Positions 28,291 to 37,489 of a DNA stretch of 64,000 bases are shown here, one piece after another; within the stretch, counting starts at the first letter, position 1; each line of letters begins with the position of its first letter. The notes below the pieces were generated by a model that did no database searches, was not told where the DNA came from, and was given only the letters and a program-made list of their open reading frames with translations. Source of the DNA: an uncultured Pelagibacteraceae bacterium (GTDB lineage: Bacteria > Pseudomonadota > Alphaproteobacteria > Pelagibacterales > Pelagibacteraceae); assembly GCA_902620525.1 (NCBI GenBank), contig CACNIK010000003.1, positions 62,001-126,000 of the forward strand, in the 5' to 3' direction. The position numbers were made by a program, and so were the translations under genes.

Positions 28291-29058
28291 TTATAAGCTT
28301 TTTAAATTGTACTTAGATAGTAATTTCTTAAAATAACCTGAAGCTTGCTTTTTTTTAATCCAATTACTTACATAATCATTCCAAACTTTATCTCCTTTTG
28401 GAACCATCATCGCTAAAAATGCTGGATTTTTTCCACCATCAGGAACTATGGCTAATTGAGGATATTTAATAACTAATTTATTCGCTTCAGTTGAACTCGT
28501 AATATTTCCATCAGCTCTGCCCGCAAGAACCTCTTGAAAATCTCTAGCCGGGGCTTCAACAGATTGTAGTTTAGATTTCGGAAAAAATTCCTTTGCTTTC
28601 TCTTCTTGAGAAGTACCTAATGTTGTTGCAATTTTCACATTACTATTATTTAGCGAATCCCAAGTAGGAAATTTTTTTAAATTCTTTTTTAAAACAAGCG
28701 GTACAGTTGCGTACTTATAATACGTAGTAGTAAAACCAGCTACTTCAGCTCTTTTTGGAGTTTTAGTTACACTTGTTGAAATATCGTATCGATCAGCTGT
28801 AATCCCAGCCACAATTGTTTTCCACTCTGCAGGCACAAACTTAATTTTTACGCCCATATCTTTTGCAAGTTCTCTCATGACATCAATGTCAAAACCTTTA
28901 TATTTGTTAGTAGCTGGATCTTTCATGGACATTGGATCCCAATCTCCAGTCGTTCCAACTCTTAACTCTCCATTTTTTTTAATTGTTTGAAGTTTAGACT
29001 CCGCGTTTGCTGATGCGGTAATTAATAATAATGTAAAAAGTACTATAATTTTTTTCAT
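28291..29058 (-). CDS. periplasmic amino acid-type substrate-binding protein
   Basis: The 255-residue protein has a signal peptide ([19 protein letters not shown], cut near residue 19) and the fold signature of family 3 solute-binding proteins: [32 protein letters not shown] and a C-terminal [10 protein letters not shown]. It is the first gene of a two-gene unit with the permease. The TTGDW segment also resembles periplasmic cyclohexadienyl dehydratase (PheC), a relative of this fold, but the neighbouring permease favours transport. The ligand is unknown. Confidence 0.88.
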   Translation of the reverse strand: MKKIIVLFTLLLITASANAESKLQTIKKNGELRVGTTGDWDPMSMKDPATNKYKGFDIDVMRELAKDMGVKIKFVPAEWKTIVAGITADRYDISTSVTKTPKRAEVAGFTTTYYKYATVPLVLKKNLKKFPTWDSLNNSNVKIATTLGTSQEEKAKEFFPKSKLQSVEAPARDFQEVLAGRADGNITSSTEANKLVIKYPQLAIVPDGGKNPAFLAMMVPKGDKVWNDYVSNWIKKKQASGYFKKLLSKYNLKSL

Positions 29059-29116
29059 GTTTTCTTTTAACTTTTCAGTCGTTCATTTTCCAAACGCATA
29101 TTGCCCCACATAATGG

Positions 29117-29145
29117 TTGACTAAAGCAAAATTTTTTTCTATAAA
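29117..29145 (+). promoter_or_regulatory. sigma-70 promoter of umuDC
   Basis: TTGACT (29117-29122) and TATAAA (29140-29145) are separated by exactly 17 bases, the best promoter match I see in the window. Transcription would begin around 29152, inside the adjacent LexA-type box, giving a leader of about 14 bases before the umuD ATG at 29166. The hexamers are seen directly; activity is inferred. Confidence 0.75.
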
Positions 29146-29146
29146 A

Positions 29147-29161
29147 GAACAAAATAAGAAC
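29147..29161 (+). promoter_or_regulatory. LexA-type SOS box (GAAC-N7-GAAC)
   Basis: The direct repeat GAAC AAAATAA GAAC is the exact alphaproteobacterial LexA operator (GTTC-N7-GTTC read on the other strand). It begins two bases after the -10 hexamer of the umuD promoter and covers the predicted transcription start, an ideal place for repression. Its position ahead of the DNA-damage polymerase genes umuDC makes chance unlikely. Confidence 0.8.
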
Positions 29162-29165
29162 ATTT

Positions 29166-29564
29166 ATGGAGCTGAAAATACCTTATTACATACACAAAGT
29201 AGGAGCGGGTTTTCCATCTCCTGCAACAGATTATATAGAGGATGATGTAGATTTAAATCATCATCTTATAAAAAATTCGCCAGCAACATTTATAATTAGA
29301 GTTCAAGGCAAGTCTATGAATAGTGTAGGAATCTACGATGGTGATTTATTAATAGTAGATCGAAGTATTAACCCAAAAAATCTTTCAACAGTTATAGCCA
29401 ATGTCAACGATGAATTAGTGGTGAAAACAATCCTGAAAGAAAAAGGGGAAACATTTTTAACATCTGGATCTAAAAAAAAATCAGAAAGAATTCATTTAGC
29501 AAAAGATCAAGAAGTAATTATTTGGGGAGTGGTAACTTATGTCATCCATCAAGTACACAACTAA
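29166..29564 (+). CDS. umuD: UmuD-like self-cleaving subunit of error-prone DNA polymerase V
   Basis: UmuD is a serine-lysine peptidase that trims its own N-terminus under RecA control to give UmuD', the partner of UmuC. The expected cleavage site A14-G15 precedes FPSPATDYIE; the nucleophile is S50 in GKSMNSVGIYDGDLLIVD and the general base is K87 in ELVVKTIL. At 132 residues it lacks the DNA-binding domain of LexA. It overlaps umuC by 26 bases and sits behind a promoter with a LexA-type box. Confidence 0.95.
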   Translation: MELKIPYYIHKVGAGFPSPATDYIEDDVDLNHHLIKNSPATFIIRVQGKSMNSVGIYDGDLLIVDRSINPKNLSTVIANVNDELVVKTILKEKGETFLTSGSKKKSERIHLAKDQEVIIWGVVTYVIHQVHN

Positions 29565-30822
29565 GAAAAATAGAATAGCCTTAGTAGATTGTAATTCATT
29601 TTACGTATCCTGTGAGAGACTTTTTAATCCTAAGATACAAAAAAAAGCTGTAGTAGTTTTATCAAATAATGATGGATGTGTAATATCTAGATCAAGAGAA
29701 GCAAAAGATTTAGGTATTAAAATGGGAGAGCCCTACTTCAAAGTAAAAGAATTAGTAAAAAAAAATAAAGTTGAAGTGTATTCGTCAAACTATGCATTGT
29801 ATGGAGATATATCGAGAAGAGTTATGAAAGTATTAAAAACTTTTTCACCAAAAGTAGAAATTTATTCAATCGATGAAGCTTTTATTGATTTATCTTTTAT
29901 AGATGAAAAAGGAGTTGAAGATTATGGAAGAGAGATAAGATCAAGAGTTCTTAAGTGGACGGGTATACCAACAAGCGTAGGTATAGCCAGCACAAAAACA
30001 TTAAGTAAAGTAGCCAATCATATAGCAAAAAAAGAAAAAGCAGGTGTAATTTATTTAAATACAAATATTGATGAAAGATTAAAAAGATTTCCAATCGAAG
30101 ATGTTTGGGGGGTAGGTAAACAGCTATCTAAGTTTTACCATAAGAACAATATAAGCAACGCTTATGATTTAAAAAATGTTTCAAACACGTGGGTAAAAAA
30201 AGGAACAAATGTTTTAGGCGCAAAAACAGCGATGGAACTAAGAGGAATACCTTGTATTGACTTACAAATAGATCAAGAGAAAAGGAAGAATTGTTGTGTC
30301 TCAAGATCATTTGGTAGAAAAGTAAAAGATTTAAATGAATTAGAGGAATCAGTTATTACACATTGCTTGAATGCAGCAGAAAAAATTAGAGCTGATGATC
30401 AAATAGCAAAAACAATAACAGTATTTATCAGAACGAGTCCATTTGATAAAAATAGAAGATACTACTCTAATTCAAAAACAATAGATTTAGCAATCCCTAC
30501 TAGTAATAGCATAGAATTAATAAAAAATGCTGTCAAAGCACTAACCGATATATACAAATACGGTTATGCTTATCAAAAAGCTGGAATAATCTTATCAGGA
30601 TTGAAAGATGCAAATCAAAATGATCAGAATCTTTTAACTCCACTTCTTGAAAACAAATCTAAGAAACTAATGAAAGCTATAGATTATACTAATACAAAAT
30701 ACGGACGATATGCGATCAGTATAGCTCAAGCAGGACTAAGCAAAGGTTGGAAAATGAGAAGAGAACATTCATCTAAAATAGATACTGCTTCATTTGACTC
30801 TTTGCCTAAAATAATAGTATAA
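29539..30822 (+). CDS. umuC: UmuC, catalytic subunit of error-prone DNA polymerase V
   Basis: UmuC is a Y-family translesion polymerase. The first catalytic motif VDCNSFYVSCERLF and the second SIDEAFIDLS carry the metal-binding acidic residues; the NNDGCVISRSREAK segment is typical of UmuC. The 427-residue length is normal. The start overlaps the umuD 3' end by 26 bases in another frame, and no later Met precedes the catalytic motif, so this start is required. The stop lies only about three bases before the thiamin riboswitch. Confidence 0.96.
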   Translation: MSSIKYTTKKNRIALVDCNSFYVSCERLFNPKIQKKAVVVLSNNDGCVISRSREAKDLGIKMGEPYFKVKELVKKNKVEVYSSNYALYGDISRRVMKVLKTFSPKVEIYSIDEAFIDLSFIDEKGVEDYGREIRSRVLKWTGIPTSVGIASTKTLSKVANHIAKKEKAGVIYLNTNIDERLKRFPIEDVWGVGKQLSKFYHKNNISNAYDLKNVSNTWVKKGTNVLGAKTAMELRGIPCIDLQIDQEKRKNCCVSRSFGRKVKDLNELEESVITHCLNAAEKIRADDQIAKTITVFIRTSPFDKNRRYYSNSKTIDLAIPTSNSIELIKNAVKALTDIYKYGYAYQKAGIILSGLKDANQNDQNLLTPLLENKSKKLMKAIDYTNTKYGRYAISIAQAGLSKGWKMRREHSSKIDTASFDSLPKIIV

Positions 30823-30825
30823 AAA

Positions 30826-30892
30826 AATACGGGGTGTCAGAAAGACTGAGATTATACCCGACGAACCTGACCGGTAATTCAGTAAGGGAGCT
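30826..30892 (+). promoter_or_regulatory. TPP (THI-box) riboswitch
   Basis: The conserved THI elements occur in order: ACGGGGTG (30829-30836), CTGAGA (30846-30851), ACCC, GAACCTGA (30863-30870), a CTGA/TCAG stem and the terminal AAGGGAG (30884-30890). The GTC/GAC pair gives P3 and GGGT/ACCC gives P2. The last element doubles as the Shine-Dalgarno sequence two bases before the symporter ATG, so TPP binding should block translation directly. The 5' side of P1 is short and AT-only. Confidence 0.92.
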
Positions 30893-32344
30893 ATGAATAA
30901 AATACTTTTATCGCAACAAACAACAATAGCTATCACAATATTAATTGGCCTGTTCTTTATATGGCTGGGTTACTTAAATAATAAAAAAATATTTAATAAT
31001 AAAAATTATATTGTTGGTGATAGGGATGAAAATACATTTTCATTAACTTCGAGCCTAACAGCATCAGCACTGGGAGCTTGGATTTTATTTGGCCCTCCTT
31101 CTGCAGCAACTTGGGGAGGGATAGGTGCCGTAATCGGTTATGCATTAGGTACGGCCGCGCCAATGTTATTTCTTTACAATTTTGGCCCTAAAATCCGAAA
31201 AGAATTTCCAAACGGTTTAACACTAACTGAATTTATACAAAAAAGATTTGGTCAAACTATATTAAAATTAAGTTTATTCTTAATGCTATTTTATTTGATA
31301 ATTTTTTTAATTGCTGAGGTGACGGCTATAGCATTTTTATTAAATTATATTTCAAAAATTCCATTATGGGTTACCGCAGGTTTAACTTTAATCATTTGTT
31401 TACTTTATATATTAAGAGGGGGTTTTAAACTTTCAATTATTACTGACAAATATCAGTTTATTTTTATAATGAGCATTATTTTATTTTCATTAATTTTAGT
31501 TTTAAGCAACTTAAATCTAACTAGCTATGAAATAATAAAAATAAATTCACCACAATTAATAAGCAAAAATTATTTACCCAACTACACAGCTGGTTTAACT
31601 TTTTTCATAGCGGTGGCTTGTACTAATTTATTTCATCAAGGAAATTGGCAAAGAGTTTTTTCAGCAAAAAATAATTCAATTTTAAAAAAAAGTTTAATTA
31701 ATGCATCTATTATAATTTTTATAATAGTTTTTTGGATGGGATATTCAGGTTTAATATCTTTTTCATTAAATTCAAAAGTTACTCCAGATCTTGCTTTCTT
31801 TAACTTAATTCTGGATGAAAAAAAATCTCTTATAGTTGTGTCAGTATTAATTTTAGCATTGTCATTAACATTAAGCACCATTGACACATTAATAAATGCT
31901 ATATCAAGTTTACTAATCGTGAATGGTAGTCAAATAAATAAAATGGTTAAAGGAAAAAAAATTAAAGAAAAAACAAATTTTATTATTTTATTTATATGTT
32001 CTATAGTTTTTATTTTTTCATCAAGAGGATATAGCATATTATACTTATTTTTACTTGCTGATCTTCTTTGCTGTGCTGCTGTTGTTACAATTTTTTATGG
32101 TTTTTTTAACAAAAATATTAATCCTAAACTTGCAGCTTATTCAATAATTCTTGGTTTAATTTTTGGTCTTTTGTTTTTTCCAAGTCAAAATTTTGAGACA
32201 AGTATTTTAGTAGGAAATTTGATATCAATCGATAATTTTTCAATTTTTATTAGAACAAATCTACTTTTTATATCTTTTCTTATATCTCTATTTGCTCCTC
32301 TTATAATAATTTTATTTCACTCTTTACGCAATTCGTTAAGGTAA
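30893..32344 (+). CDS. thiV: sodium:solute symporter under TPP control, putative thiamin-precursor transporter (ThiV type)
   Basis: The 483-residue protein has about 13 hydrophobic segments and SSS-family features: the N-terminal TASALGAWILFGPPSAATWGG loop and the ALSLTLSTIDTLINAIS segment near residue 320 that carries Na+ site serines and threonines. Regulation by the TPP riboswitch just upstream implies uptake of thiamin or a precursor. In SAR11 a riboswitch-linked symporter of this type has been proposed to import the pyrimidine precursor HMP. Its 3' end overlaps convergent rarD by 28 bases. Confidence 0.85.
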   Translation: MNKILLSQQTTIAITILIGLFFIWLGYLNNKKIFNNKNYIVGDRDENTFSLTSSLTASALGAWILFGPPSAATWGGIGAVIGYALGTAAPMLFLYNFGPKIRKEFPNGLTLTEFIQKRFGQTILKLSLFLMLFYLIIFLIAEVTAIAFLLNYISKIPLWVTAGLTLIICLLYILRGGFKLSIITDKYQFIFIMSIILFSLILVLSNLNLTSYEIIKINSPQLISKNYLPNYTAGLTFFIAVACTNLFHQGNWQRVFSAKNNSILKKSLINASIIIFIIVFWMGYSGLISFSLNSKVTPDLAFFNLILDEKKSLIVVSVLILALSLTLSTIDTLINAISSLLIVNGSQINKMVKGKKIKEKTNFIILFICSIVFIFSSRGYSILYLFLLADLLCCAAVVTIFYGFFNKNINPKLAAYSIILGLIFGLLFFPSQNFETSILVGNLISIDNFSIFIRTNLLFISFLISLFAPLIIILFHSLRNSLR

Positions 32345-33189
32345 ATTATTACTGCTATCCATATAAATAAAAAACTTATTAATTTTTCTATTTCAAGTGG
32401 TTGACCAAGGTAATAAATACTTAAAAAAAATTGAGCTGTTGGTGTCAAAAAAAATATCATGCTCGCAGGTCCTATTCCTATTAATTCAAATCCTTTTATG
32501 TACATAAAGAGAGGAACGAGTGTCATAAATCCTGCAAAAAACAAATAAAAAGATAATGTAGGATTATCAAATCCAAAGACATTTGTATTATTGAAAACAA
32601 GAGAGCTGAATAAAATTAAAGCTATTGGGGATATCAACAAAGTTTCAAAAAATAATCCTATATCTGAAGAAATATTTATTTTTTTTCTTATTAAAGTATA
32701 AAAACTAAATGTGATTGCGACTGTTAAACCAATCCATGGAATATTCTTAAATTCAATTAGTAAATAAATTATAGATAAAAAAACAAGAAATATAGCGATT
32801 GATTTATTTCTATTAATTTTTTCTTTTAAAAATATCTTTCCCAAAAAAACACTTAATATAGGAAAAATATAATATCCAAGCGATGCATCTAGCATATTGT
32901 TTACTGAGATAGAATAAAGCCATGTAAACCAATTAATAGAAACTAAAACTCCAGTAATAAATAATAAACCTAAGGTATTTAGAGATTTAGATACTTTTTT
33001 AAATTCTGACCACTTTCCAAAATAAAAGGTTGTAAATACTAAAAGGACTGTTGTCCAAATAGTACGATGTATTGTCAATTCAACAGGTGACGCAAAAGAC
33101 ACAAATTTGAAATAAATTACACCAATGATACCCCACCAAAGAGAAGCGCCTACAGTAAATAAAGATCCTTCAAATAATTTTTTTTTCAT
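32317..33189 (-). CDS. rarD: RarD protein, EamA/DMT-superfamily transporter
   Basis: A 290-residue inner-membrane protein with about ten hydrophobic segments. The N-terminal GSLFTVGASLWWGIIGVIYFKFV, the HRTIWT motif and INWFTWLYSISVNNMLDASLGYYIFP are characteristic of RarD, a drug/metabolite transporter of unclear substrate. It runs opposite to thiV (28-base 3' overlap) and is followed on the other side by tRNA-Ser. The fit to RarD is good; function remains unknown in the family. Confidence 0.88.
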   Translation of the reverse strand: MKKKLFEGSLFTVGASLWWGIIGVIYFKFVSFASPVELTIHRTIWTTVLLVFTTFYFGKWSEFKKVSKSLNTLGLLFITGVLVSINWFTWLYSISVNNMLDASLGYYIFPILSVFLGKIFLKEKINRNKSIAIFLVFLSIIYLLIEFKNIPWIGLTVAITFSFYTLIRKKINISSDIGLFFETLLISPIALILFSSLVFNNTNVFGFDNPTLSFYLFFAGFMTLVPLFMYIKGFELIGIGPASMIFFLTPTAQFFLSIYYLGQPLEIEKLISFLFIWIAVIIYLNELRKE

Positions 33190-33258
33190 TTCACCATTTT
33201 TTTGATTGATTTATATGGTAATAATTTAATAATTAGTACTAAATAACACTGGAAATAC

Positions 33259-33350
33259 GGAAGAGTGGGTGAGCGGTTGAAACCAGTTGGTTGCTAACTA
33301 ACCGTACGAGTAACATCGTACCGAGAGTTCGAATCTCTCCTCTTCCGCCA
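33259..33350 (+). tRNA. tRNA-Ser (anticodon GCT)
   Basis: The acceptor stem GGAAGAG pairs with CTCTTCC, and the CCA end is encoded. The anticodon loop TTGCTAA gives GCT (serine AGC/AGT). A long variable arm (GTACGAG/ATCGTAC-type stem) marks a class II tRNA, and the T-arm reads GAGAGTTCGAATCTCTC. It stands alone on the plus strand with minus-strand genes on both sides; the transglycosylase stop codon begins one base after the CCA. Confidence 0.97.
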
Positions 33351-33351
33351 G

Positions 33352-35604
33352 TTATTTAAAAAATTCCTCAATTTTAACTGGTTCCTTACTAATCATGTAT
33401 TTATATACATTAACGTTTTCCAGAACTCTCTGAACATAATTCCTAGTTTCTTTAAACCTTATTAATTCAATCCAGTCTATATAACTTAATTGATTTTTAG
33501 TTGGATCACCATTAACTCTTCTCCAAGTTTTTACCCTATTAGGACCCGCGTTATAGGCTGCTATTGCGAATGGATAAACTCCGTTATAATCTGTTAATAA
33601 TCCGTCAAAATAATAAGACCCTAATTTTATATTATAAATAGGATCATCTGTTAAACCACTAATGCTATAAGGCAGCTTTGCTTGCTTTGCTACAATCTTT
33701 GCGGTGTATTTCATTAACTGCATCATGCCTCTAGCACCAGCATAACTGTTTGCTTTACTATCAAATTCACTTTCTTGTCTAATTATAGCATGTATCATTT
33801 CACTCGGGGGCATAGGTTTGTTGTTAATTTCTCTTGGCGTTGAAATAATCGGATAATTATATTTTAAATAAAATCTTCTTTCATAGGAAGCTTTTTTAGA
33901 AATTTGAATAGCAAAATCATATCTCTCTATTTCTGTGGATAACTTTGCCGCTAATACTTCGCTACCTTGCTCAATATTTAAATTTGCTAGATGTTTAAGC
34001 ACATCTTTTGAATATTTTGTGTGATCTAGCTCTTTGAGAATTTTAATAATTCTAACAAGTCTATTTTTTGAGAATTCTTTTTCATAATCTTTGGAATATG
34101 AAGCATCTTCTTTTAAAGTAAATTCTCCTCCATAATTAATTTCTTTGAAACTAAGCTGTCCATAATATGTTGTTAAAAATTTTGAGCCAGCTTTAAAATA
34201 TTCTTCAGCTTTTTTGGTGTTACCGGTTTCTTGATATGACTTTCCTAACCAGTAAGCACCCCTTGCTACACTAATAGGGTAACTTACATTGTCATAAAAA
34301 TTTAAAAAATGGTTTATAGCATATTCTTGTGATTTAAGGAATGAATGGGCAATCCAACCCGCTAACCACTCAGCTTCTGCAAATTCTGGTCCTGAAGAGA
34401 GTGAGTGTTCACTTGCTACTTTATAAGCAGTTTTATACCTTTTTTTATAAATTAAACTTCTAACTATACTTTCTCTTTGTTTCCACCATAGGTCAGCTCT
34501 TACTAGTTCTTCCTCTGATCTATTTGAATTATCGTAAAGAATTTGAAGAGAAGACTCTAACCTTCCTCTTCTGTTTCTCCATTTTAATCTATCGTATTCA
34601 AGTCCAATATCTTTTTTAAATCTATCAGGAACTTTTGCAATAGCATTATCAACTCCGTAAGAGTTACTCATTAATATTTGTCTAGCGTTATATAAGGCTT
34701 TAAAATCTGATGGCAAATAGACAAGCATTCTCTTAAGATCCCAATATTTTCTGTTCCAGGCCAAATAATCTGCTCTTTTAATATGATCTTCACTATCTAA
34801 TATTGATTTGAATTTCTTTCGATAAAATCTTAATTGACTCTTACTTAAATCTGCATTTATCCAACCTTCCTTAACTAATTCTTTAGAACTATTAATATCT
34901 TTAAGATCAAAATATGCTTCACCTAATTTTAGTTTTCCTGTACCGCTAACAGGCGGAAAATCTTCAAACCATCTAATTATATTTTTAGGAGAGGAATTTT
35001 TGAGATAAATTTTTTGTTCAGCTAAATATTGTAATCTTCCTATTCTTGGAAAATCTGAATTATTTCTTATAAAGTTTTCATATGTTGAAAATGTTGCATT
35101 GTTTGAACTCTTCATTAAATAAAGCCACTGAACAAATAATTTAAAGTCTTTATCTTTTATTTTTTCAGATGTTTTGTATCCGGTAATCACTTTTCCTGAT
35201 TTTATTTGACTAAATGCTATTTTTGCCCTTTCAAAATCTTTTTGATTTAAAAACTTTGATTTTTTAACTGAAGCAGTTGTTTTTCTAATTGTTTTTGGCT
35301 TTTTTTGAGGTAATACGAAGGCATCGATATTAATTTTTTTTTCAATTTTTTTTACTATTTTTTCTTCTTCTTTTGTTTTTACTTTAATTTTCTCTTTAAC
35401 CTCCTCATTTTTTTGAGTAGTTTCAGTTTTAATAATTGGTTTTGATTGTGGTAATAAGTCTTTACTTGATGCTCTAGGCTTTTCAATTTTTTTAAAAACT
35501 GAAGGTTTGTCTTTAGGCAATATGAAATTTTCATCAGCTAAACTGATGTGATTTGTATCAATTAAAAGCAATAAAATAGCTAGACTAATTAATCGAATAA
35601 GCAT
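33352..35604 (-). CDS. soluble lytic murein transglycosylase, Slt family
   Basis: This periplasmic enzyme cleaves peptidoglycan to anhydromuropeptides. The 750-residue protein starts with a signal sequence (to about residue 23), continues with a Lys/Pro/Glu-rich segment to about residue 120, a long alpha-helical superhelix and a C-terminal SLT domain. Catalytic Glu611 lies in IIRQESEFDSKA, followed by GARGMMQLM and AAYNAGPNRVKTW. It is divergent from dapA across only 33 bases and its stop codon lies one base from tRNA-Ser. Confidence 0.93.
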   Translation of the reverse strand: MLIRLISLAILLLLIDTNHISLADENFILPKDKPSVFKKIEKPRASSKDLLPQSKPIIKTETTQKNEEVKEKIKVKTKEEEKIVKKIEKKINIDAFVLPQKKPKTIRKTTASVKKSKFLNQKDFERAKIAFSQIKSGKVITGYKTSEKIKDKDFKLFVQWLYLMKSSNNATFSTYENFIRNNSDFPRIGRLQYLAEQKIYLKNSSPKNIIRWFEDFPPVSGTGKLKLGEAYFDLKDINSSKELVKEGWINADLSKSQLRFYRKKFKSILDSEDHIKRADYLAWNRKYWDLKRMLVYLPSDFKALYNARQILMSNSYGVDNAIAKVPDRFKKDIGLEYDRLKWRNRRGRLESSLQILYDNSNRSEEELVRADLWWKQRESIVRSLIYKKRYKTAYKVASEHSLSSGPEFAEAEWLAGWIAHSFLKSQEYAINHFLNFYDNVSYPISVARGAYWLGKSYQETGNTKKAEEYFKAGSKFLTTYYGQLSFKEINYGGEFTLKEDASYSKDYEKEFSKNRLVRIIKILKELDHTKYSKDVLKHLANLNIEQGSEVLAAKLSTEIERYDFAIQISKKASYERRFYLKYNYPIISTPREINNKPMPPSEMIHAIIRQESEFDSKANSYAGARGMMQLMKYTAKIVAKQAKLPYSISGLTDDPIYNIKLGSYYFDGLLTDYNGVYPFAIAAYNAGPNRVKTWRRVNGDPTKNQLSYIDWIELIRFKETRNYVQRVLENVNVYKYMISKEPVKIEEFFK

Positions 35605-35637
35605 AAAAATAGATAATAATTAATCTTATATTGATTT

Positions 35638-36510
35638 ATGTTCAAAGGTTCAATCGTAGCGTTAATAACACCGTTTAAAAATAATAAATTAGACGAGGCC
35701 AATTATAGTAAAATATTACACCACCATCTTAAAAATGGCACTAATGGCGTTGTACCGGCTGGTACAACTGGCGAGTCTCCAACTTTATCTCATATTGAAC
35801 ATAAAAAAGTAATTGAGATAGCAATTAAAGAATGTAAAGGTAAAATTCCAGTTATAGCTGGTACTGGCTCTAATTCTACTTCAGAAGCAATAGAACTTTC
35901 GAAACATGCGGAAAATGCTGGTGCAGACGGTCTACTCATTGTAACGCCATATTATAATAAACCAACTCAGGAAGGATTATACCAACATTATAAGTCAATT
36001 AATGACAGCGTAGGTATTCCAATCATCATTTATAATATACCTTCTAGATCTGTTATTGATATGACAGTAGATACAATGGCAAGATTATATGAGTTAAAAA
36101 ATATTAAAGGTGTAAAAGATGCTACAGGTGATTTAAACAGGGTATCTATGCAGCTTAACAAAATGGGAAAAGAGTTTATCCAATTAACCGGAGAGGATGA
36201 TAATGCGCTCGAATTTAATAAAAGGGGAGGCGTTGGTTGTATAAGTGTTACCGCTAACGTTGCAACAAAACTTTGCGCCGATTTTCATAAAGCCTCCTTG
36301 TCGAAAGACAATGAAACTGCACAATCGATCAATAATCTTTTGTCTCCATTACATAAAGCACTCTTCATTGAAAGCAATCCTTCACCGGTAAAATATGCTG
36401 CATCTCTTTTAAAGCTTTCTCCGGCAGAAGTAAGACTGCCATTAGTACAAGTAACTGAAAAAACAAAAAAAGAAGTAGAAAAAGCACTTAAATTTGCAAA
36501 ACTACTCTAA
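35638..36510 (+). CDS. dapA: 4-hydroxy-tetrahydrodipicolinate synthase
   Basis: DapA condenses pyruvate with aspartate semialdehyde in lysine and diaminopimelate synthesis. The Schiff-base lysine is K160 in GVKDATGD, with Y132 in IIIYNIPSR and the GTTGES motif at residues 42-47; the [14 protein letters not shown] segment is also typical. The 290-residue length is normal. It is the first gene of a tightly packed plus-strand run that continues to recO and shares one base with smpB. Confidence 0.97.
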   Translation: MFKGSIVALITPFKNNKLDEANYSKILHHHLKNGTNGVVPAGTTGESPTLSHIEHKKVIEIAIKECKGKIPVIAGTGSNSTSEAIELSKHAENAGADGLLIVTPYYNKPTQEGLYQHYKSINDSVGIPIIIYNIPSRSVIDMTVDTMARLYELKNIKGVKDATGDLNRVSMQLNKMGKEFIQLTGEDDNALEFNKRGGVGCISVTANVATKLCADFHKASLSKDNETAQSINNLLSPLHKALFIESNPSPVKYAASLLKLSPAEVRLPLVQVTEKTKKEVEKALKFAKLL

Positions 36511-36980
36511 TGAAATCAAAAAATGTTTCTCAAAAAATTATTTGCTTAAACCGCAAAGCAAGTTTTAATTACTATTTTAAAGAATTATATGAAGCTGGTA
36601 TTGTGTTAAAAGGGTCCGAGGTGAAATCATTACGAATTGGCAAAGGAAGTATAGCCGACTCTTATGCTGTAGACATAGGTGGTGAAATATTTTTAATCAA
36701 TTCACATATTCCATTGTATAAGCAATCTTCATACAATAATCATGATCCAAAAAGAGAGAGAAAATTACTACTGTCAAAAAAACAAATTAATACTCTAATT
36801 GGTAGAATTAATCAGGAAGGAATGACCATTGTACCAACAAAAATGTACTTTTATAAAGGTAAAGCAAAAATACAAGTAGCTGTAGGCAAAGGGAAAAAAT
36901 TATATGATAAAAGGTTAGTTAAGAAAAAAAGAGATTGGCAGAGAGAAAAAGCAAAAATTTTTAGTAGAAAAAACAAATGA
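36510..36980 (+). CDS. smpB: SsrA-binding protein SmpB
   Basis: SmpB binds tmRNA and brings it to ribosomes stalled on mRNA without a stop codon. The 156-residue protein shows [10 protein letters not shown], the GSEVKSLR motif, [23 protein letters not shown] and the basic C-terminal tail [13 protein letters not shown] that probes the mRNA channel. It shares one base with dapA and overlaps folK by four bases. The tmRNA gene itself is not in this window. Confidence 0.96.
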   Translation: MKSKNVSQKIICLNRKASFNYYFKELYEAGIVLKGSEVKSLRIGKGSIADSYAVDIGGEIFLINSHIPLYKQSSYNNHDPKRERKLLLSKKQINTLIGRINQEGMTIVPTKMYFYKGKAKIQVAVGKGKKLYDKRLVKKKRDWQREKAKIFSRKNK

Positions 36981-37489
36981 TTTATTTAAATATAGGGTCA
37001 AATCTTCCGTTAGAGGAGGGAGGTAGAGAAACCAATATATTAAAAGCAATAAACTACTTAAAGAATTTAAATTTAAAGTTAATAAAAATATCGAGTTTAT
37101 ATGAAACTCCATCATACCCAAATAGTTCAGATCCAAAATTTATAAATCTATGTGTCAAATTTGAAAGCAACCTTAAAGCAATTGAGTTACTCAATGAATT
37201 AAAAAAAATTGAAAAAAAACTCGGAAGAACTCGGATTAAAAAGAATGAGCCAAGAACATGTGATATAGATATAATCGATTTTAACGGTGAAATTATTAAA
37301 AACGATGAACTAGAAACGCCACACCCAAGGCTACATTTAAGAAATTTTGTAATTTACCCTTTAAAAGAGATTGAGCCTAATTGGTTTCATCCAATATATA
37401 ATAAAAATATAGATAGTTTTTTTAAAGAATTAGATAAAAATTCCCATAATGAGATTACAAGACTTATTAAAAGTGGTATATTGAATTAA
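36977..37489 (+). CDS. folK: HPPK, 6-hydroxymethyl-dihydropterin pyrophosphokinase
   Basis: FolK transfers pyrophosphate from ATP to the pterin in folate synthesis. Visible signatures are the N-terminal [17 protein letters not shown] and the catalytic [21 protein letters not shown] with two metal-binding aspartates, followed by [16 protein letters not shown]. At 170 residues the length is normal. It overlaps smpB by four bases and the Rel/Spo gene by one. In related genomes rpoZ often lies here between folK and rel. Confidence 0.95.
   Translation: MIYLNIGSNLPLEEGGRETNILKAINYLKNLNLKLIKISSLYETPSYPNSSDPKFINLCVKFESNLKAIELLNELKKIEKKLGRTRIKKNEPRTCDIDIIDFNGEIIKNDELETPHPRLHLRNFVIYPLKEIEPNWFHPIYNKNIDSFFKELDKNSHNEITRLIKSGILN

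Noticed and set aside
28291-29058. Periplasmic cyclohexadienyl dehydratase (PheC) working with the chorismate-mutase-like gene at 55530
   Set aside because: The TTGDW segment resembles PheC, but a permease gene follows directly and the two loci are 26 kb apart, so a transport binding protein is the simpler reading.
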